In this document: positions 1 to 13,665 of the stretch, piece after piece
How the letters are laid out: each line of letters opens with the position of its first letter
Numbering within the stretch: the first letter of the stretch is position 1
Assembly: GCA_030686995.1 (NCBI GenBank)
Contig: CM060680.1
Location: 199,751,322 to 199,815,321, forward strand
Direction: 5' to 3'
DNA: 64,000 nt
From: Artemisia argyi
Taxonomy: Eukaryota > Streptophyta > Magnoliopsida > Asterales > Asteraceae
The notes under the pieces: generated by a model
Seen by the model: the letters and a program-made list of their open reading frames with translations, nothing else
Databases searched by the model: none
What the model was told of the DNA's origin: nothing
Made by a program: the position numbers and the translations under genes

Positions 1-442
1 TTGTGATTCTAAACTAGATAAAACATCAAGCAAGGTACACTTTGAAACCAAACACTTTTGCTTTGACAAATTTATCCTAGAGTTTTCTAAACTAGAAAAT
101 GAGTCTAAACGTTTATGCAACATGGACCTAAAAACTATCTTCAAGAATGAGTCTTCAAAATCTTTTAAGAAAATCTTTGAAAAGGAAATCTTGTTAGAAG
201 ATAAAATGTCTAGAATTGAGAGTTATGTTGAAATTGATCTAGAATGTAAATTATGTCTAGATTACAAGCATAAGATTAAAAAGCAAAATGAGAAAGGAAA
301 ATCATTAGTTAAATTTGATGAAAGCTCAAAATCTCTTGAAAGATTGTTGAGGAGTCAAAGGTTGTTTAAAGATAAAACCGGATTAGGATTTAACTCAAAA
401 GCACCATTAACTAATAAAACAAAGCAAGTAAAATTTGTCTAA
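1..442 (+). pseudogene. Sirevirus-type Ty1/copia gag C-terminal remnant
   Basis: An open frame runs from the window edge to a stop at 440-442. The product is lysine- and glutamate-rich and coiled-coil-like. It ends with a DKTGLGF motif followed by a KQVKFV tail, a pairing I recognise from the gag/early-pol region of Sirevirus-type Ty1/copia polyproteins. The part upstream of position 1 is not visible and no protease, integrase or reverse transcriptase follows, so this is a fragment. It shares strand and order with the env-like remnant, the polypurine tracts and the LTR at 14031-15432, and probably belongs to the same old element. The assignment rests on remembered family motifs. Confidence 0.6.
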
Positions 443-3225
443 CCTAGAAGAGAGATTTAGAGATAATTCTATCTCTAATAGAAACTCATGATAAAAGAAT
501 TAAGATTATCATGCTCTATGCTTTTATATGATTGTCTAACCTTCTTGGATACATGAGTAATTGAGTTTCAAAGCGTGTCGTCAAACTAAGACTCTACGCG
601 TTGTGTTTATCCTCTTGATAGCATCTCTATGCAATTTAAAAGGTACACATTACTTCAACTTGACTTTAATAGTCTCTTGCTTCTAGCATTATGTGTTAGA
701 ATATGTGTTATTAGTAATATTCTAAAAGTGTTTACTTGCTATTAGTAATAACTAGGATTAGATTCTATGCAACAAGGAAATTCGTCTTTAGTACTAGTAG
801 GAGATATAAGGTGCTTTGGTTCTTTAACCATCAAGAGATAAACACGAGAAACTCTTGTGTGAGTCTCACTCAACTCTTGCTTACAAGTGAGCTAACTAAG
901 AATTTCCTAAGTGTTAAAATGTCTAACACTTTTGTGATGCTTGCAAAACAAACCTTTGTTAAATAACATTCTCAAACACCATACTTTGAGTCTTAAATTG
1001 TGTTTTTCCTCAATCACTTCTTCATGATAATCTCACATAAAACACACATGGTGAAATAAATTACATTAGCTTACATTAGGATGTGTGAAAGAAAATGAGT
1101 TTTCAACATCTAGGATTTACACATCAAATGTGACACATAGTCTCATGATGTTGTACCTCTTGGACTTTTTCAAAATAAATAGAGTTCATAGTGTCTTAAG
1201 TAAGAAAACCCAAAGAGTCGAGGAGTCGTTGAATATGACATTTAACGAGTGACCTCCTCCTTCTATGATATCATCTTTGGTAGATGATAACTTAGTCGAA
1301 AGTCCAATGATGGCAAGACAAGTATGTTGTGTAAAACATTAAGAATAAAAGTATAAAATAACATCTCCTCACCATGAGACAAACATTGAATCAAGCAAAA
1401 TTGACATAAGTTATAAAACTTGATTTATAGGTCATAGTTGTGTCTAAACAAATTCAACAAAAACAATTTTTGGAATTTAGAATAAAACAACTAGTGAAAC
1501 GAAATTGATATTTCAAAGTAATCAAGTGAGTATAGTGTCAATTTTTGAAAGACCTTTTGATAATAAAAGCAAGCCACAAAAGCAAGGGATTTTAACTTAA
1601 AGACATTCCTAGTTGCTCTCTTGTTCTCAATGGTTAAGTTATTGATGACTTATCAAGAATGAGATTAGTAAATCCGTAGGTAAAACTAAACGTAGAGAAA
1701 TGTTTGGAAGACTACTTGTTCTCATAACAATTAGATTCAACATTATGTTTAGCTTTTGTCTATGTGCTCGTGTTAAAGAAGATCCTAAAATAACTATTTA
1801 GTTGAGCCTATTTGGATACATCATAAGGTACTACACAACTAGGATTATGGTCTCCCAAAAGAACGGGAATAGAAACCATAGTGTATGCCAAATGGAATTA
1901 TGTCGGTAATAAGTTGATAAGAAAAACACAAGTGGTACTTGCTCTTTTATACTTACTTACCCAATGATTCTCCAAAACGCGTAAGATTCTCAAATTAGTA
2001 TCGGATGGAGAAGCACATCAACAAGCTCCACTTGAACAAGCAAACTCGCATCAACAACGGAATTCATCTTATCAACATTGTTATACCTTCAACAAAGGAA
2101 GCATCGACTTCAGCGACAATTCAATCCATTATGTTCTTAATTGACATATTGTGATCCATCATCATCGTCTAGGTAAAAATGTTCATTGAGGAACATCTTA
2201 ACTAAGAAAGTCTTATACGTTAACCATTCTATCAACGTTTTCACAAAACCTCTTGAATGAGAAGCATTCATCATCCCTAGGCTTAGTCAAGGACTCATAA
2301 GACCTAAAACCTTAGTTTTGAACATTAGGATAAAACCACAAAAATCAAGACAATTCCTTTTGAGTTTTCCCTGCAGATCCCACGGCACCCTCAGACCATA
2401 CGGGCGGAACCCACTTTTTGTTCCGCCTGGTCCGCCAAATCTACAGGATATTTTATTTTTAATTTCAAAACCAAACACCTCTTTACTCACAACTCCAACT
2501 TACCATCAGCCCATAAGATTCACAAAATGAGCAAAACTTCAAGCATATTCCTCATAACCTTTCATCACTCGAACCTTAAACAACCAATGTGAAATGAGAA
2601 ACCGAGTTATCCTTTGTCATATCAATATCGAGTCATCCACCACTTCCATGCCCTCAAAGAAACCAAGAGTTAATATCATCTTCACCAATAACTCCATCGA
2701 GTCATCTTCACAAGAAGATTCCACAATGTAACCAAACAAGTGTGTCATCCCCACTATAACCTAACCTATTAAGATTAAACCACCTTTCATGATACATAAA
2801 CCTATGTTCACCTTTGTGTCGCTCTTTGAAACAAAGGGCAATTGTCATATCCATACTCTCATTAACATATTTGTCTATGTCGTCAAAATTCAAGTGAATT
2901 TCATTATGAAATGCGTCTCTTCCACTTTCTAGCAAGTGAAGAACACAAAGAAGATATCCAAGCTTTAAGTGTTGTCAAACAATCACCACCTCATTTCACA
3001 TATCCACTCTCGGTCGTCACCCATACTTTACCACCGTTCACCACATTGTTAAAACAAATGAAAAACGTCATTGAAACATCACTTGCATTACAAAACATTT
3101 TTAAGCATCAAAATGAGTCAAGTCAACCGCACCTCCACATTGTTTTTATATAGGCACACACTAGAACATACACATTACAATAGTCATTTACTTAAATGTG
3201 AAATTTTGATTTTCTAGGAATCATC
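443..3225 (+). other. Decayed internal sequence of the Sirevirus-type element
   Basis: No convincing coding region. Short frames are broken and not recognisable. The stretch lies between the gag tail and the env-like remnant, where integrase, reverse transcriptase and RNase H would be expected. None of their motifs is visible, so most of pol has been lost or replaced. A GC-rich hairpin at 2403-2427 is the only structured feature seen. Confidence 0.4.
2403..2427. repeat. GC-rich hairpin, GGCGGAAC...GTTCCGCC
   Basis: A perfect 8-bp inverted repeat (ggcggaac at 2403-2410, gttccgcc at 2420-2427) stands out in AT-rich DNA. Related palindromes lie at 4706-4735 and 14436-14460. Sireviruses are known for conserved short palindromes in their non-coding parts. 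Assigning these to that class is inference. Confidence 0.6.
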
Positions 3226-4188
3226 ATGCCTCCTCTAACTCACTACGACCACAAGGACACCATCAAGTACCTACCCAAACACCACAAAACCAAAGGTCTC
3301 ACTCAAACTCAAATCGTTGTCTTCAAAGCCTTAGAAAAACGATATGTCCCTAAGGGTAGAACCATTGATCCATCCTTCTTAGGAGGTACAAACCTATACA
3401 CGGAATTTGCCACAATCAACTTTGAGTATCTCTTAGAAATCGACGAGCCTATTTGTTCTAGGTTCATTTTAGAATTATATGCATCCGTCACCCTCTCCAA
3501 GGATGAGTGCGGTCGCATGTCTATTAACTTTAGGGCTAGTAGTCATTAATACTCATTCACTCTCGAGGAGTCTGCTCAAATCCTAGGTGTCTCAAACCAT
3601 GGTACTTGCATCTACTCCTACTTGCACTCCCTCTCAACTCTTGACACACTCTTTGACCGCATCTATCCCTATGATACCCCTCTTGTGTCCAAAAATGAAC
3701 TACGTGACCACCTCTTCATTAGGACCACCAACACTAGGAGAACTAGAACCGGAAATGAGGTCATCTAGGACCCATATGGTATGGAATTCAATGAACTCAA
3801 GCCCCAATTAAAGGAATGGGAAGAACTCCTTAGAACCAATGAAATTAGCACCATAGGAAACCGGGATCACATCAATGTTTGTCTTAGCTACATGCTCTAT
3901 AGCATTTCCACCGGTCAACCTTTTAACTTAGCCTATTACCTCGCCTAAAGAATGACCGACATACCTTTGGTAGGAACAACCGCTCTTCCTTATGGAATGT
4001 TTCTCACCCGCCTCTTTAGAATAATCTCACCCATTCCTCCTAACGATAATGGAATGTGCCTTGACTATTCTCTCATTCCTCACATCTTCGTTCCTCTAAG
4101 TGATAAACAAGTTTTCAAAGGTAAGGGCAAACGTACTCGCTCACCTACACCATCATCATCATCATCTGACATGAGAAAGGATGATTAA
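3226..4188 (+). pseudogene. Env-like ORF remnant of the Sirevirus-type element
   Basis: One reading frame starts at the ATG at 3226 and stays recognisable to a TAA at 4186-4188, but has three in-frame stops at 3547-3549, 3766-3768 and 3946-3948. The product resembles the extra ORF found downstream of pol in Asteraceae Ty1/copia (Sirevirus) elements, often called env-like: an N-terminal segment with LTQTQI, a middle segment with LGVSNHGTC, a segment with FNLAYYLA, and a Ser-rich tail. No function is established for such ORFs. The stops are substitutions without frame shifts, so decay is moderate. Confidence 0.6.
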
Positions 4189-4867
4189 CTTCCTAACTCT
4201 AAGTTACCTCCTTTAGACTACCTTCTAGAACTCCCCGTCATTGAAAATGTATCCGAAGAGTTCAAGCAAACCAAAGGAAATTTCAAGTGCTTTGGAAGGT
4301 ACATAAGCAAGCTTAATAAGAGGATAGACCGGTTATGAGACGATTAAGGAGTGTTTGGCTTAAGAATGCTTTAGAGTCGTCTTTGTGTTAAAACTACGTG
4401 AATTATGTGTTTTTCACTTTCATGGTTTATTATGTTTTTGGATTATGTTTGTATGAACTTTTATGCATAATGACAATGTTTAAGGTGTTTGTCATTTTTT
4501 CTATGCTTATGGCAATTCTTACTAAGTATAGTAAAATCCTCGACCTCAAAGTCAAAGTCCCATGATATGTATGTTTACATGTCTAATTTTTGCATTGCCT
4601 AACCAGAAATACCTTATCTCTTTGATTTTAGGAGTTTTCGAAAATTTTGAAAATCGTCTCGCGGGTCAAAAACGCGGACTGCCTAATTTTTTACCCCTGG
4701 CGGATCTGGCGGTACCCAAAATTGGGGTCCGCCAGTGTATTTTCTGGGAATTCCAGAAATGGCCCAACGGACCAGGCAGTACCCTCAAATGGGTTCCTCC
4801 AGTGTCTTCTAAGGGTTCCGCCAGACACCTGCAGAAAATTCTTCCATTTTTCTTAAGTCCAAAATGA
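4189..4867. other. Non-coding tail of the env-like region with GC-rich palindromes
   Basis: No gene is visible. The 4680-4830 part is unusually GC-rich and full of ggcgg/ccgcc arms. The clearest hairpin is at 4706-4735 (ctggcgg...ccgccag). It matches the style of the palindromes at 2403 and 14436, tying this DNA to the Sirevirus-type element. At about 4868 it abuts the truncated Athila-type gag abruptly. Confidence 0.45.
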
Positions 4868-7526
4868 TTTCTTCCCAAGCGAGATCACTTCCCTCAAACG
4901 GAGTAAGGGAAGGGGAAGAATCGGAGACGATTGGTTTAAAAGAAGGAGTGGGATTGCCACTCGAAGCATTATCGGTAAAACCAAGAAATTCTTGAGCATA
5001 CTCCTCCGTAAGTTCATCAATAACATCGATACGGTTAACGGAAGAAACATCGTAATCGGAGGAGTATCTCGCGGTTTGATCAAGGTTAAAAGTGACGGCT
5101 TCGTTTCCAACACGTAAAGTAATCTCCTCGTCATAAACATCAATTAAAGCACGACCGGTCCTTAGGAAACCTCTCCCGAGAATGAGAGGAACCCGTGGAT
5201 CGGCATCGAAATCAACAACCACAAAATCCGCAGGGAAATGAAATTTCCCAACATTGACAAAAATATCCTCAGCTATGCCAATTGGACGAGACGTAGATCG
5301 GTCGGCAAGCTCGAGGGTCATAAGCGTCGGTGTCAAGTTAGGAAGAGACAACTTTTTCCATATCGACAATGGCATAAGGTTAATGCTAGCACCAAGATCA
5401 GCCAAGGCGAAGCATTGAACCATACCCGGAAAATTACATGGTATAAGAAATTTGCCAGGGTCTTCAAGCTTTTCGGGTAGCTTTTTAAGAAGAACCGCTG
5501 AGCAATTCTCGTTCATTTGAGTTCGTGACATTTCAAAAAGCTTTTCCTTATTATTCAAAAGACTTTTTAGCATTGAAGCAAATTTCGGCATCAAAAGTAT
5601 AGCATCCGCGAGACTTATATCAAAGTGTAACTCTTGAAAAATCTGATAAAACTTCTCCATTTGGTTTTTATCTTTCTCGCGGTGCTTTTGTTCATTTAAG
5701 CGTGATGGATATGGTAACTTTGTTTTGACGGGTGTTTCGTTTTCATTATCATTAACAACCTTTTCCTTTCCTTTAGACGTTGGGACCACCGGAGGTTGGA
5801 TGTTCTCGGTCCTTCCATTATTACTAGGAATTTCCGTATCCGTTGTCGCCTCGGGTTCACGGTCGACTACCTTTGGAGGTAGAGAAGAAGAGGTAGTCGG
5901 AACCGTTGGTCCATCATAAGTAACACCACTCCTTGTTATGATCGCTTTTGCATCGCCCCTCGGGTTAGCGATCGTGTTGCTAGGCAAAGTTCCAGAGCCC
6001 GAGGGTCGATCATTTAAACGCTTGTTGATATCGTTTATTTGAGTTGCAAACATTTTCGTTGTTTCTTCTTGTTTAGCAATTAAGGCTTGTTGTCCTTGAA
6101 GCAATTGTTTAATCAACTCTTCCGTGGGCGACGGATTTGGAACAGCAGCTTGATTTTGATTATTAAAACTTTGCCCACGGTGTTGAAAATTTCCATTGTT
6201 TTGAAAATTATTCCCTTGAGGCGGGCCTTGGTGGTAATTTCCCCGGTTTTGATTTTGTTGAAAATTCTGATTTTGTCCCTGAAAACCATTATTTCCACGG
6301 TTGTGACTTTGATTATTATTGAATTGATGATTACGGTTTTGCACATTATTATTCTGATTCACTGGATTAGGTTGATTAAACCCGGGTGGTCCTTGAAAAT
6401 GGCTCGAACGGTAGCTGAGGAGATTACGGTCTCCTTGAAGAGGTGGGTAACCGTTGCCACCCATATTTGCAGCATACACGTTCTCTTGAGCAAATGAGCC
6501 GGTCGTAGGACACTCATAATACGGGTGTGGACCACCACAAGTTTCACAAACAACATTGACCACATTAACTTGTGTATTTTTGGTTTGACTTGGCATCATT
6601 TGGTACATCTTTAGCATAGCCGTCGACAAATCGTCAATTTTCTTATTCAAAACGGCTAGCTCGGGGTTAGAAGAAGAGTTAAGAATTGCAGTCGATCTTA
6701 TTGGCTCATTCCTCTCGGCTGAGGAATCCCAATAGTTGTAATGGGCCGTCATATTCTCGATTAGCTCGTAACAATCCTCAGGACGACGTTTCATAAAAGT
6801 ACCTCCAGCTGCAGCATTGATCGTGTCCCTATGTCGTAAAGTCAATCCATTATAAAACGTATCGATTATCGTAACGAGAAGCATATTATGATTCGGACAA
6901 CGATCAATGGCAAGCTTGTAACGCTCCCAAGCCTCAAACAAAGACTCATCGGGGAGTTGTCAAAAATTGCTAATATCATTCCTCAATTTCGTCACCATCG
7001 ATGGTGGAAAATACTTCGCCAGGAACTTAGAAACCATTTCATTGAAAGTATGAATCGAGTTCCTGGGAAGACGATCAAACCACGCGGTGGCATGATGTGT
7101 AAGAGAATAGGGGAAGAGAGAGAGACGGAGGGCGTCATCGGAGACCCCGTTTTGTTTCATATTTTGGGTGACGGTTAAAAACTTATCGAGATGCTTATTA
7201 GCATCGTCACCCGGTAATCCGTGAAATTGGCACGAATTTTGGACTTGTTGTATCATGTGGTGCTTAAGTCCAAAATCCGTAGCCTCAATATTTAGAGGGG
7301 CAATCGGGCCACCTCTACCATGCATCGTGGGTTGGCACAGCTCCTCCATCGTTCGAAGATCGGGAGCCGGCATGTGTTGGTTTTCATCACCACCCACCGG
7401 AGGGTGTTGATCATTCATATCCATTTCCTCAACGTTAAGGAAATGGACACGGTGTGTGTGTCGTATTACCCTTTCGGGATTTGAGAACGGAGACGTAAGA
7501 CTCTCAAACGAAGATCGGGTGTGCAT
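4868..7526 (-). pseudogene. Athila-type gag-protease, one nonsense codon, truncated
   Basis: Translation starts at 7526 (MHTRSS, parallel to MRTRSS in the sister element) and covers a Retrotrans_gag domain, then a TGA at 6960-6962. The same frame continues to about 4868. Downstream are an Asn/Gln-rich stretch, a zinc knuckle of spacing CX2CX3HX4C (CETCGGPHPYYEC, near 6550) and an aspartic protease core ADLGAS near 5400. The protein then leaves homology to the sister element just after SLTPFEGSD and runs about 20 codons into foreign sequence. The single stop and the missing pol make it non-functional. RNA capsid packaging and proteolysis are the family roles. Confidence 0.8.
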
Positions 7527-8025
7527 ACACCACGAACAAAATTAAAAAGAAAATGAAAAAGAAAAAAGAAAAGAAAATCTTTTTGTTTTTTTTTTTTTTA
7601 TATTTTTTCACAAAAACTTATTATTTCTTTTGTTTTTCTTTTCTTAAAACGTAACGTTAATCGAAAACCGTTTCTTTCAAAACCACGCGCGACGGGACGG
7701 GAGAGAAGAATGGATCTCTCTTCAGCTTGCAATTTAATGTCAAAGCTATCCGTATTTCCCGCTTATTCGGTTGTAGTAATTGAAATAGTCCGATAAACAA
7801 CTAAATTACGTTTTCGTTATATTGCGAGACTTATTTGGTTTACAACGCCCTTTCTTGCGATCGAGTCGAGGCTGTAACTTTTATTATTTTTTTGGTATTT
7901 TTGAAAACACTTTAGTAAAAGTGTTTTTGATTTTTCAATTTTTATAGAAATATATATACAAAGTAGAAGAAGGCTTATCAAAACACGATTTTCAAAACAA
8001 TTATTCAAAAATTCACTTTAAGCCT

Positions 8026-8043
8026 TCCCCGGCAACGGCGCCA
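8026..8043 (-). other. Primer-binding site, tRNA-Asp type
   Basis: On the - strand this reads TGGCGCCGTTGCCGGGGA, an 18-nt match to the 3' end of plant tRNA-Asp as I know it, ending in the complement of CCA. It lies 5 nt inside the LTR boundary at 8049. Athila-type elements typically use this primer. Confidence 0.8.
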
Positions 8044-8048
8044 AAAAT

Positions 8049-11000
8049 TGATGCGTGTCAATTATAGTATAATAATATTCCGAGGAAATACCGGTTAAAG
8101 TAATTCCCGGGTCGTTCTTCCCAACGAAAGCTCAAATGGAATATTTGAAATATCGAATCGGGAATCGTGTAGTGAAAGTGAGATGTGAAAAAGTGATATA
8201 GTGAAATTAGCAATCAAGGAAACCAAATATACACAAACAATGACTAATCAAGCAAAGAGTACAAGCAATCAATGCACACAACTCAAAAACGTACAAACGG
8301 TAATGCACGCGCGTTATTTAAAACGCGACGTTTATCTAAAAATTATCCTACGAACTTGAAACTTTTTCTAAAAATCTTATACTATGAAAAATAATTTCAG
8401 GAAAAAGAAAAATATTTTTTTGAGTTTTTATTTATTTTCTATGAATTAAAAATGAAATTTAGAATTAAAATTGAATTAAAAATAGAGAAAAATAGAAAAT
8501 AAAGGTGGAAAAATAAAATTTCAAAACTGAAAATTCTAAAATATTATAAAAGAATTATTGAAACTATTTTTGTATTTTTCTGGACTTTTTATGAATTTTT
8601 ATGACTTTTTATCAATTAAAAACTATTTAAAAATAGAAAATAATCAAAATTAATTAAGAAAAATAGTAAAAAGCTAAGGAAAAATCTGGAAAATTTCCAG
8701 AAAATCAAAAATGAGAAAAGAAACTCAGAATAAAATTTTGAAATCTTGAACAGCTTATTAAGGGCTTATACAAGCCAAATCAGCTTATCACAAGTGCTTA
8801 TTGATAAGCACTTGTGATCAAAATTTGATGAAACTTTTAACTCAAACTATAAATGGTATATGAACCTCAAATGAACCAGAAAATGAAGTATACAAGCTCA
8901 GATTATTCACAGAAGCTCAAAATAGAAGCTATAAGCTATGACTAAGCTCAAATAAGCTAGACAGAAGTGGTCTAAGCAAAAACAGAAGCTCAGAAACAAT
9001 TCACTAAGCTCAAATTATTCAGATGTACCACAATTGATAAGTGGAATCACAGATCCAAGCTCAAAACAATAACTAGCAGGCCATATGATCATACACAAAA
9101 TTCAGCTAGGCTATGAACTATAAGCACAAGTTAAGCTGCTGAGATAAGCTAGTACTGAGTAACTATTGGTGTCTACTTTAACTCTACCAACTAGAGATCA
9201 CAAATAAACCAAGAATTATGATTTCCAAACACTTAAACCTACTGAATTAGTCCTAGAAATCAGAGCACATCCTGTGGTGCAGGGGAGTGTTGAGTCAGAA
9301 TAGGCCACTAAAAGCTAGGTTTCTAATAAGCTACTAAGTTTCAAAAGCTGATTTTCTTTTTGAAATATAATCCCCTACTGACAAGCTTTCAAAATCCACT
9401 TTCAAATTGAATTTCCAATGAAAAATCAACCCTACAGGTTCTTTCAAAAGTACATACTGACTAGTATGAATGCAATTGACTTTTTGAAAATTCTTACTAA
9501 GTTGACTAATTTGAATTTTAGCTACTCCTAAATGCTTAGTTATGTTATAATAAGCTGTAATTAAACTGAATTAAGCTATCTTACTTTAATTTGAACCTAT
9601 AATGAAATCTATGTTACCTATAAGCTGAATTATGTAACAGTAAATGAGAGATTTAAGCTAAATTTGACTTTTGATGTTCTAATTACCAATTGAATGCAAA
9701 ACTTATGCTACTACTGATATATGAAAGTTATCTATGCAACAAAACTAGTCCTACTATCTCTACTACTCCACAGACAAGTCTTAGCCAAACACTCCTAAAT
9801 ATGGCAAATTCAAAGCTACTAACTGATTTACTCTACAAATCACAATCTCCCTGTCTTATACAGATTCTAAATGCTTCAAAGAGGATAAATCAATAACAAG
9901 ATATCACAGCATCCAATCAAATCTCAGAATCTTATATTCACAAATGATCAAGATATCCAATAATAACTCAGATGATGAGATTAAGCAGCTCAGACCAATA
10001 TAAATCACAATCCACAAATAATGATCAACTCTGATCCACAACAAGCTAGTAACACAGAAATGAGATCAAACTACAACTACTAGAATCAAGCTATAATAAC
10101 AGATGATCAACACTCAATATACTACTCAGATACTCAATGCTATTCTACAATCTATCAATAACAAAACTAAATCACAGATTCAATCTAACAACTAGCAATC
10201 TATCATTAAGCTGCTAATATGAAATTTAGATCAAAGAGGTTACCACAAAGCTCTCTCAGCTAGAAAAGAGAGAGTTCACTGTAGCCTATCTTTAATGATA
10301 GGCTGACATCATATTGTCTGAATCAGCTATCACATTCACCTCAGCAACTTTCTCCCATTGTCCAAAGGATTCACCATTGAACTGACTCAAAATTACTTCC
10401 ACTATTAAGCTACAAAGCTTAAATGGAAGATATAAAAAGAAAATAAGCTCAACTGTGAGCTGATACTAATATTTTTTTTTTATTATTTTTTTTATATTTT
10501 TTTTTTATTTTATTTTATGAAAATGAAAATAACATTTGAGATAAGAGTAGTAAGTTGAAATAAAACTAAGCTAACTGAGAACAAGTAATAAGCTGAAAAA
10601 GTAAACTCAATAAGTTGTAATTTAAATGATTATAAACTAGTAATAAGCTAACTGGAAAACATAATAAGCATTAATCAATTGAAATATAAGCTGAGATAAA
10701 TGGAAATTAACTAAAAATTTTATTAGAAACTGAAAGAAATTACAATTTGCTAAACTAAGTACAAGTCTGAATGAAATTTGACAGCATTTTCCTACACTAA
10801 AAATTACACACCTATCACTAAGAAATAAGCACCTATATATAGCTGAGGTGAGGGGCTTGGGTCTTCAATGCCAGGTTGGCAATCCTCGCCATTCTGTGCT
10901 TCTTTGAGCTACTCTTATCCATTCGATCATATTTGTGTTTCCTTCATTCAATAAGAGCCCTTAGATCAAGATATGAAACGTGGCCTGACCAATCAAATGG

Positions 11001-11808
11001 CTACACCTGTCCAATCCACGCTTGTACTCTTCTCTTTCCATGTCAGATGGGTGTCAGCACCTTCTAGAAGTTATCCCAATGATTGGCATGACGTGCTATA
11101 GCCAATGGGTATCTGACACGTGACCCTGATAGATTCCCTTGCACTCTCTGACATGTGCAGGGTCACGTGGGGTTCTAGAAGCTAATTAATTAAGCACTAT
11201 TGATGGTTGGATAGGTTGGCTTGAGCTAATTGAAATGGCTTGGTATCTAGGGTTCTTGGGAAGTTGGGGATTTCTGGGTTGAAAGGAATTTGGGGGTAAA
11301 AACACTTAGGCGCGTTTGGTTTAGGTGTTTGTTTATTTATTTGTTTTTTTTCTTCTTTGACCTTTTGACCGAAAAATGGTGTTGGGCTCGGGTCACAGAT
11401 AAGAGATGGGCTTTTGACATAGAAAAGTGGACTTGGACTCAAATTAATGGATTGGACTAGAGCTTGTTGATTTTCAGCTTTTATATAAGGACTAAACATG
11501 CAAATTTTCCAAACTTCAAGGGTAAATTCTGCCAATCTCCAAAATATTATTCCAAGGACTTTTCTTGCCAAATTTGAGAACATGAAGGACTGAAACTGAT
11601 TTCTGGATCACAACTTTGACTATTTGACCGTCTTCTAATCTCGTGCTCGTTTTTCCGGTTTCTTGATGATTTTTCGCCCATTTCTTATATATCCGTACCT
11701 GCATGTCACAAACATGAAAACACACGATTTCTTGGCATTTGTTAGCTTAGATAAGTCGTTTTGGGTTGTTATTTGGCCAGAAAATGGTGAGTAAATAAGT
11801 ACTCACCA
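8049..11808 (-). repeat. 5' LTR of the truncated Athila-type element
   Basis: Bounded by TG at 8049 next to the primer site and by a CA at about 11808. The outer end (gagtaaataagtactcacca) resembles the outer end of the LTRs of the intact element (gagtatttacacactcatca). About 3.76 kb, the same large size class as the 3.7-kb LTRs at 18583 and 29392, but well diverged from them in most of the length. It holds no convincing gene. A poly-T/A-rich tract sits near 10470-10520. The exact outer base is by analogy, plus or minus 3 bp. Confidence 0.7.
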
Positions 11809-13665
11809 CAAAACTTGTAAAATGTCAAACCATTATCCTAAGTGAGAAACATCTTCCATCAACTCCAATAGCCATATTAGAACAACTCTCACTCACTAAA
11901 ACAATTAGGAAGCCACTTCCCTCCAAAAAATTCAAATTCAAACATAACTAACCCAAGGAACCCTTTTAAAGGATCCTTCAAACCATTGAAACATTTTCAA
12001 CCAAATCACATCCCATGATCCCAAAGCATTGAGTACATATGTTGATCTTTCACTCCACCATTGAATTAACATCAAATGATGTGACATGGTCATGAAAATC
12101 ATTTGAAACCTCATTCTTTGAATGGTAGAACATCAAATCCAAACACCCATTTCAAACACCTTTTCAACCTTATAAATTTGAAAGTTTTGCAACAATTCAA
12201 ATCACACCATAACCATCAAAATCCTTCTCAAAAACCACTAGAATTAGTGTCAAACCTTGTTGCTTCAACAAAACCGTCAAGTCAAGCTCATCATCTTCAA
12301 GTGATGCTTCGCTTAACATTTTTTCACCTATCCAAGATTTCCTTAACCTCACTACCTCAACACCATCCTCAACACATTTCAATACCAATGTGATCACTAT
12401 TCAAGATTTGCTTAATCTTGCTACTTCAACACTTACACCAATGGAACTTTTCCATACACCACCAACATCACCACATCCACTATTGGAAACTTTTGAAAAC
12501 CTATCACCTAAACCATCAAGCCCTCCATCATTGTCACTCTTTGACACCATTGCCAAAACGGAAACCCAACAACAACCAATATTTTAACCAAATGAGTCTT
12601 TGGATGATGCACCTCATCCACCGTCATTGCTTGAGAGTTTAGCTTACCGTTATGCTAGACCCTAAATTTTTCCAAATGATCAATGTCATACACACCTACA
12701 ATCATTTGTGTTTCACCCCATTTACAAAAACCTTCATGGTAATCCATCCGGAAAACCAAGCCTTTGTCACTTTGTTCAACTACCACCACCACATGAACCT
12801 TCCCAACATTTTGAATCTCTATTTTCTTCGTATAAGAAAAAAGAAGCATCTCAATGATCTTCCATCAAGACCAACAAAACCACCACCTTTCACAAATGAA
12901 AAACCATGGTCATTGCTTGACCAAAATGAGTCTTTTGACCACAACCAAACACCACAACAAAAATATCACCACCCAAAACCATTGCTGTCTCACCTTATCT
13001 ACTAAGACATCCATGATCCTCTAAACAATGAAATGAGGTTTATCCTAAACCACATTGTGGAACATCTCAAGTTTAGAGTCTCTAAAATGAAACAAAACCA
13101 TTTCTTTTGGAAAATGTTGCTCATTAAAACTAACAAACCAATTTTAGAGCACCAACACCACCTCAAGTTTAGAGTCTCCAAAATGAAACAAAACCGTTTC
13201 TTTTGGAAAATGTTTCACCATTTAAACAAACAAACCAAAACCGTGTCACCCCCACAACATTCAAAATGAAACCCGCTACATCCTCCACCACCTACTTTTA
13301 TTCTCAAACAACCTTACCCTTGTTTTGGAAGAATGTTTCTCATTAAGGAAAGTGATGGTTTCCTTTTTATAGATGTAGGATTTTTATATTCTTAGTTTCT
13401 TTTTATTTGGTCTTTTATTTTTAAGAAGTAGGATGTTATTCACATCATTTCTCGTCTTCGACTTCCTAAAAGTCAAATTTTACATGAAATTAATTTTATC
13501 CTACTATGAGATATGCTATGTTTGTTGACCATTTAAAGTATTGTGATTGCACTATACCTTGTTATGGTAACTTGTATATCTTGTGTTTTAGAAACTAACT
13601 TTCTTTTTGTAGGATCATTTTCCATGTTTTCTTTCCTTGATACTCCATTTAGGGGAGTAATATTC
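11809..13665 (+). other. Degraded 3' internal region of the Sirevirus-type element
   Basis: Resumes after the Athila LTR. It is rich in short Pro/His/Ser-coding runs (ccacca, catcaccac) over 12100-13300, but every frame is short and broken. A segment with tcaagtttagagtct is duplicated at 13067 and 13162. It leads directly into the polypurine tracts before the LTR at 14031, so it is the region between the former env-like ORF and the 3' LTR. Confidence 0.4.

Larger units (their letters stand above)
4868..11808 (-). mobile_element. Truncated Athila-type Ty3/gypsy retrotransposon
   Basis: Read on the - strand: 5' LTR (11808 to 8049), a 5-nt spacer, a primer-binding site, an untranslated leader of about 500 bp, then gag and protease. 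Coding sequence stops at about 4868, where homology to the sister element at 25.4-28.9 kb ends. Reverse transcriptase, RNase H, integrase and the 3' LTR are missing. It is embedded in Sirevirus-type sequence on both sides, so it looks like an insertion later cut by a large deletion or by illegitimate recombination. No target duplication can be scored because the left end is gone. Confidence 0.75.

Noticed and set aside
5725..6497. + strand frames over the truncated gag
   Set aside because: Antisense to a recognisable gag-protease; low-complexity hydrophobic products.
12103..13269. Pro/His/Ser-rich + strand frames as possible genes
   Set aside because: Short, frame-shifting and in a decayed retroelement region; no domain recognised.
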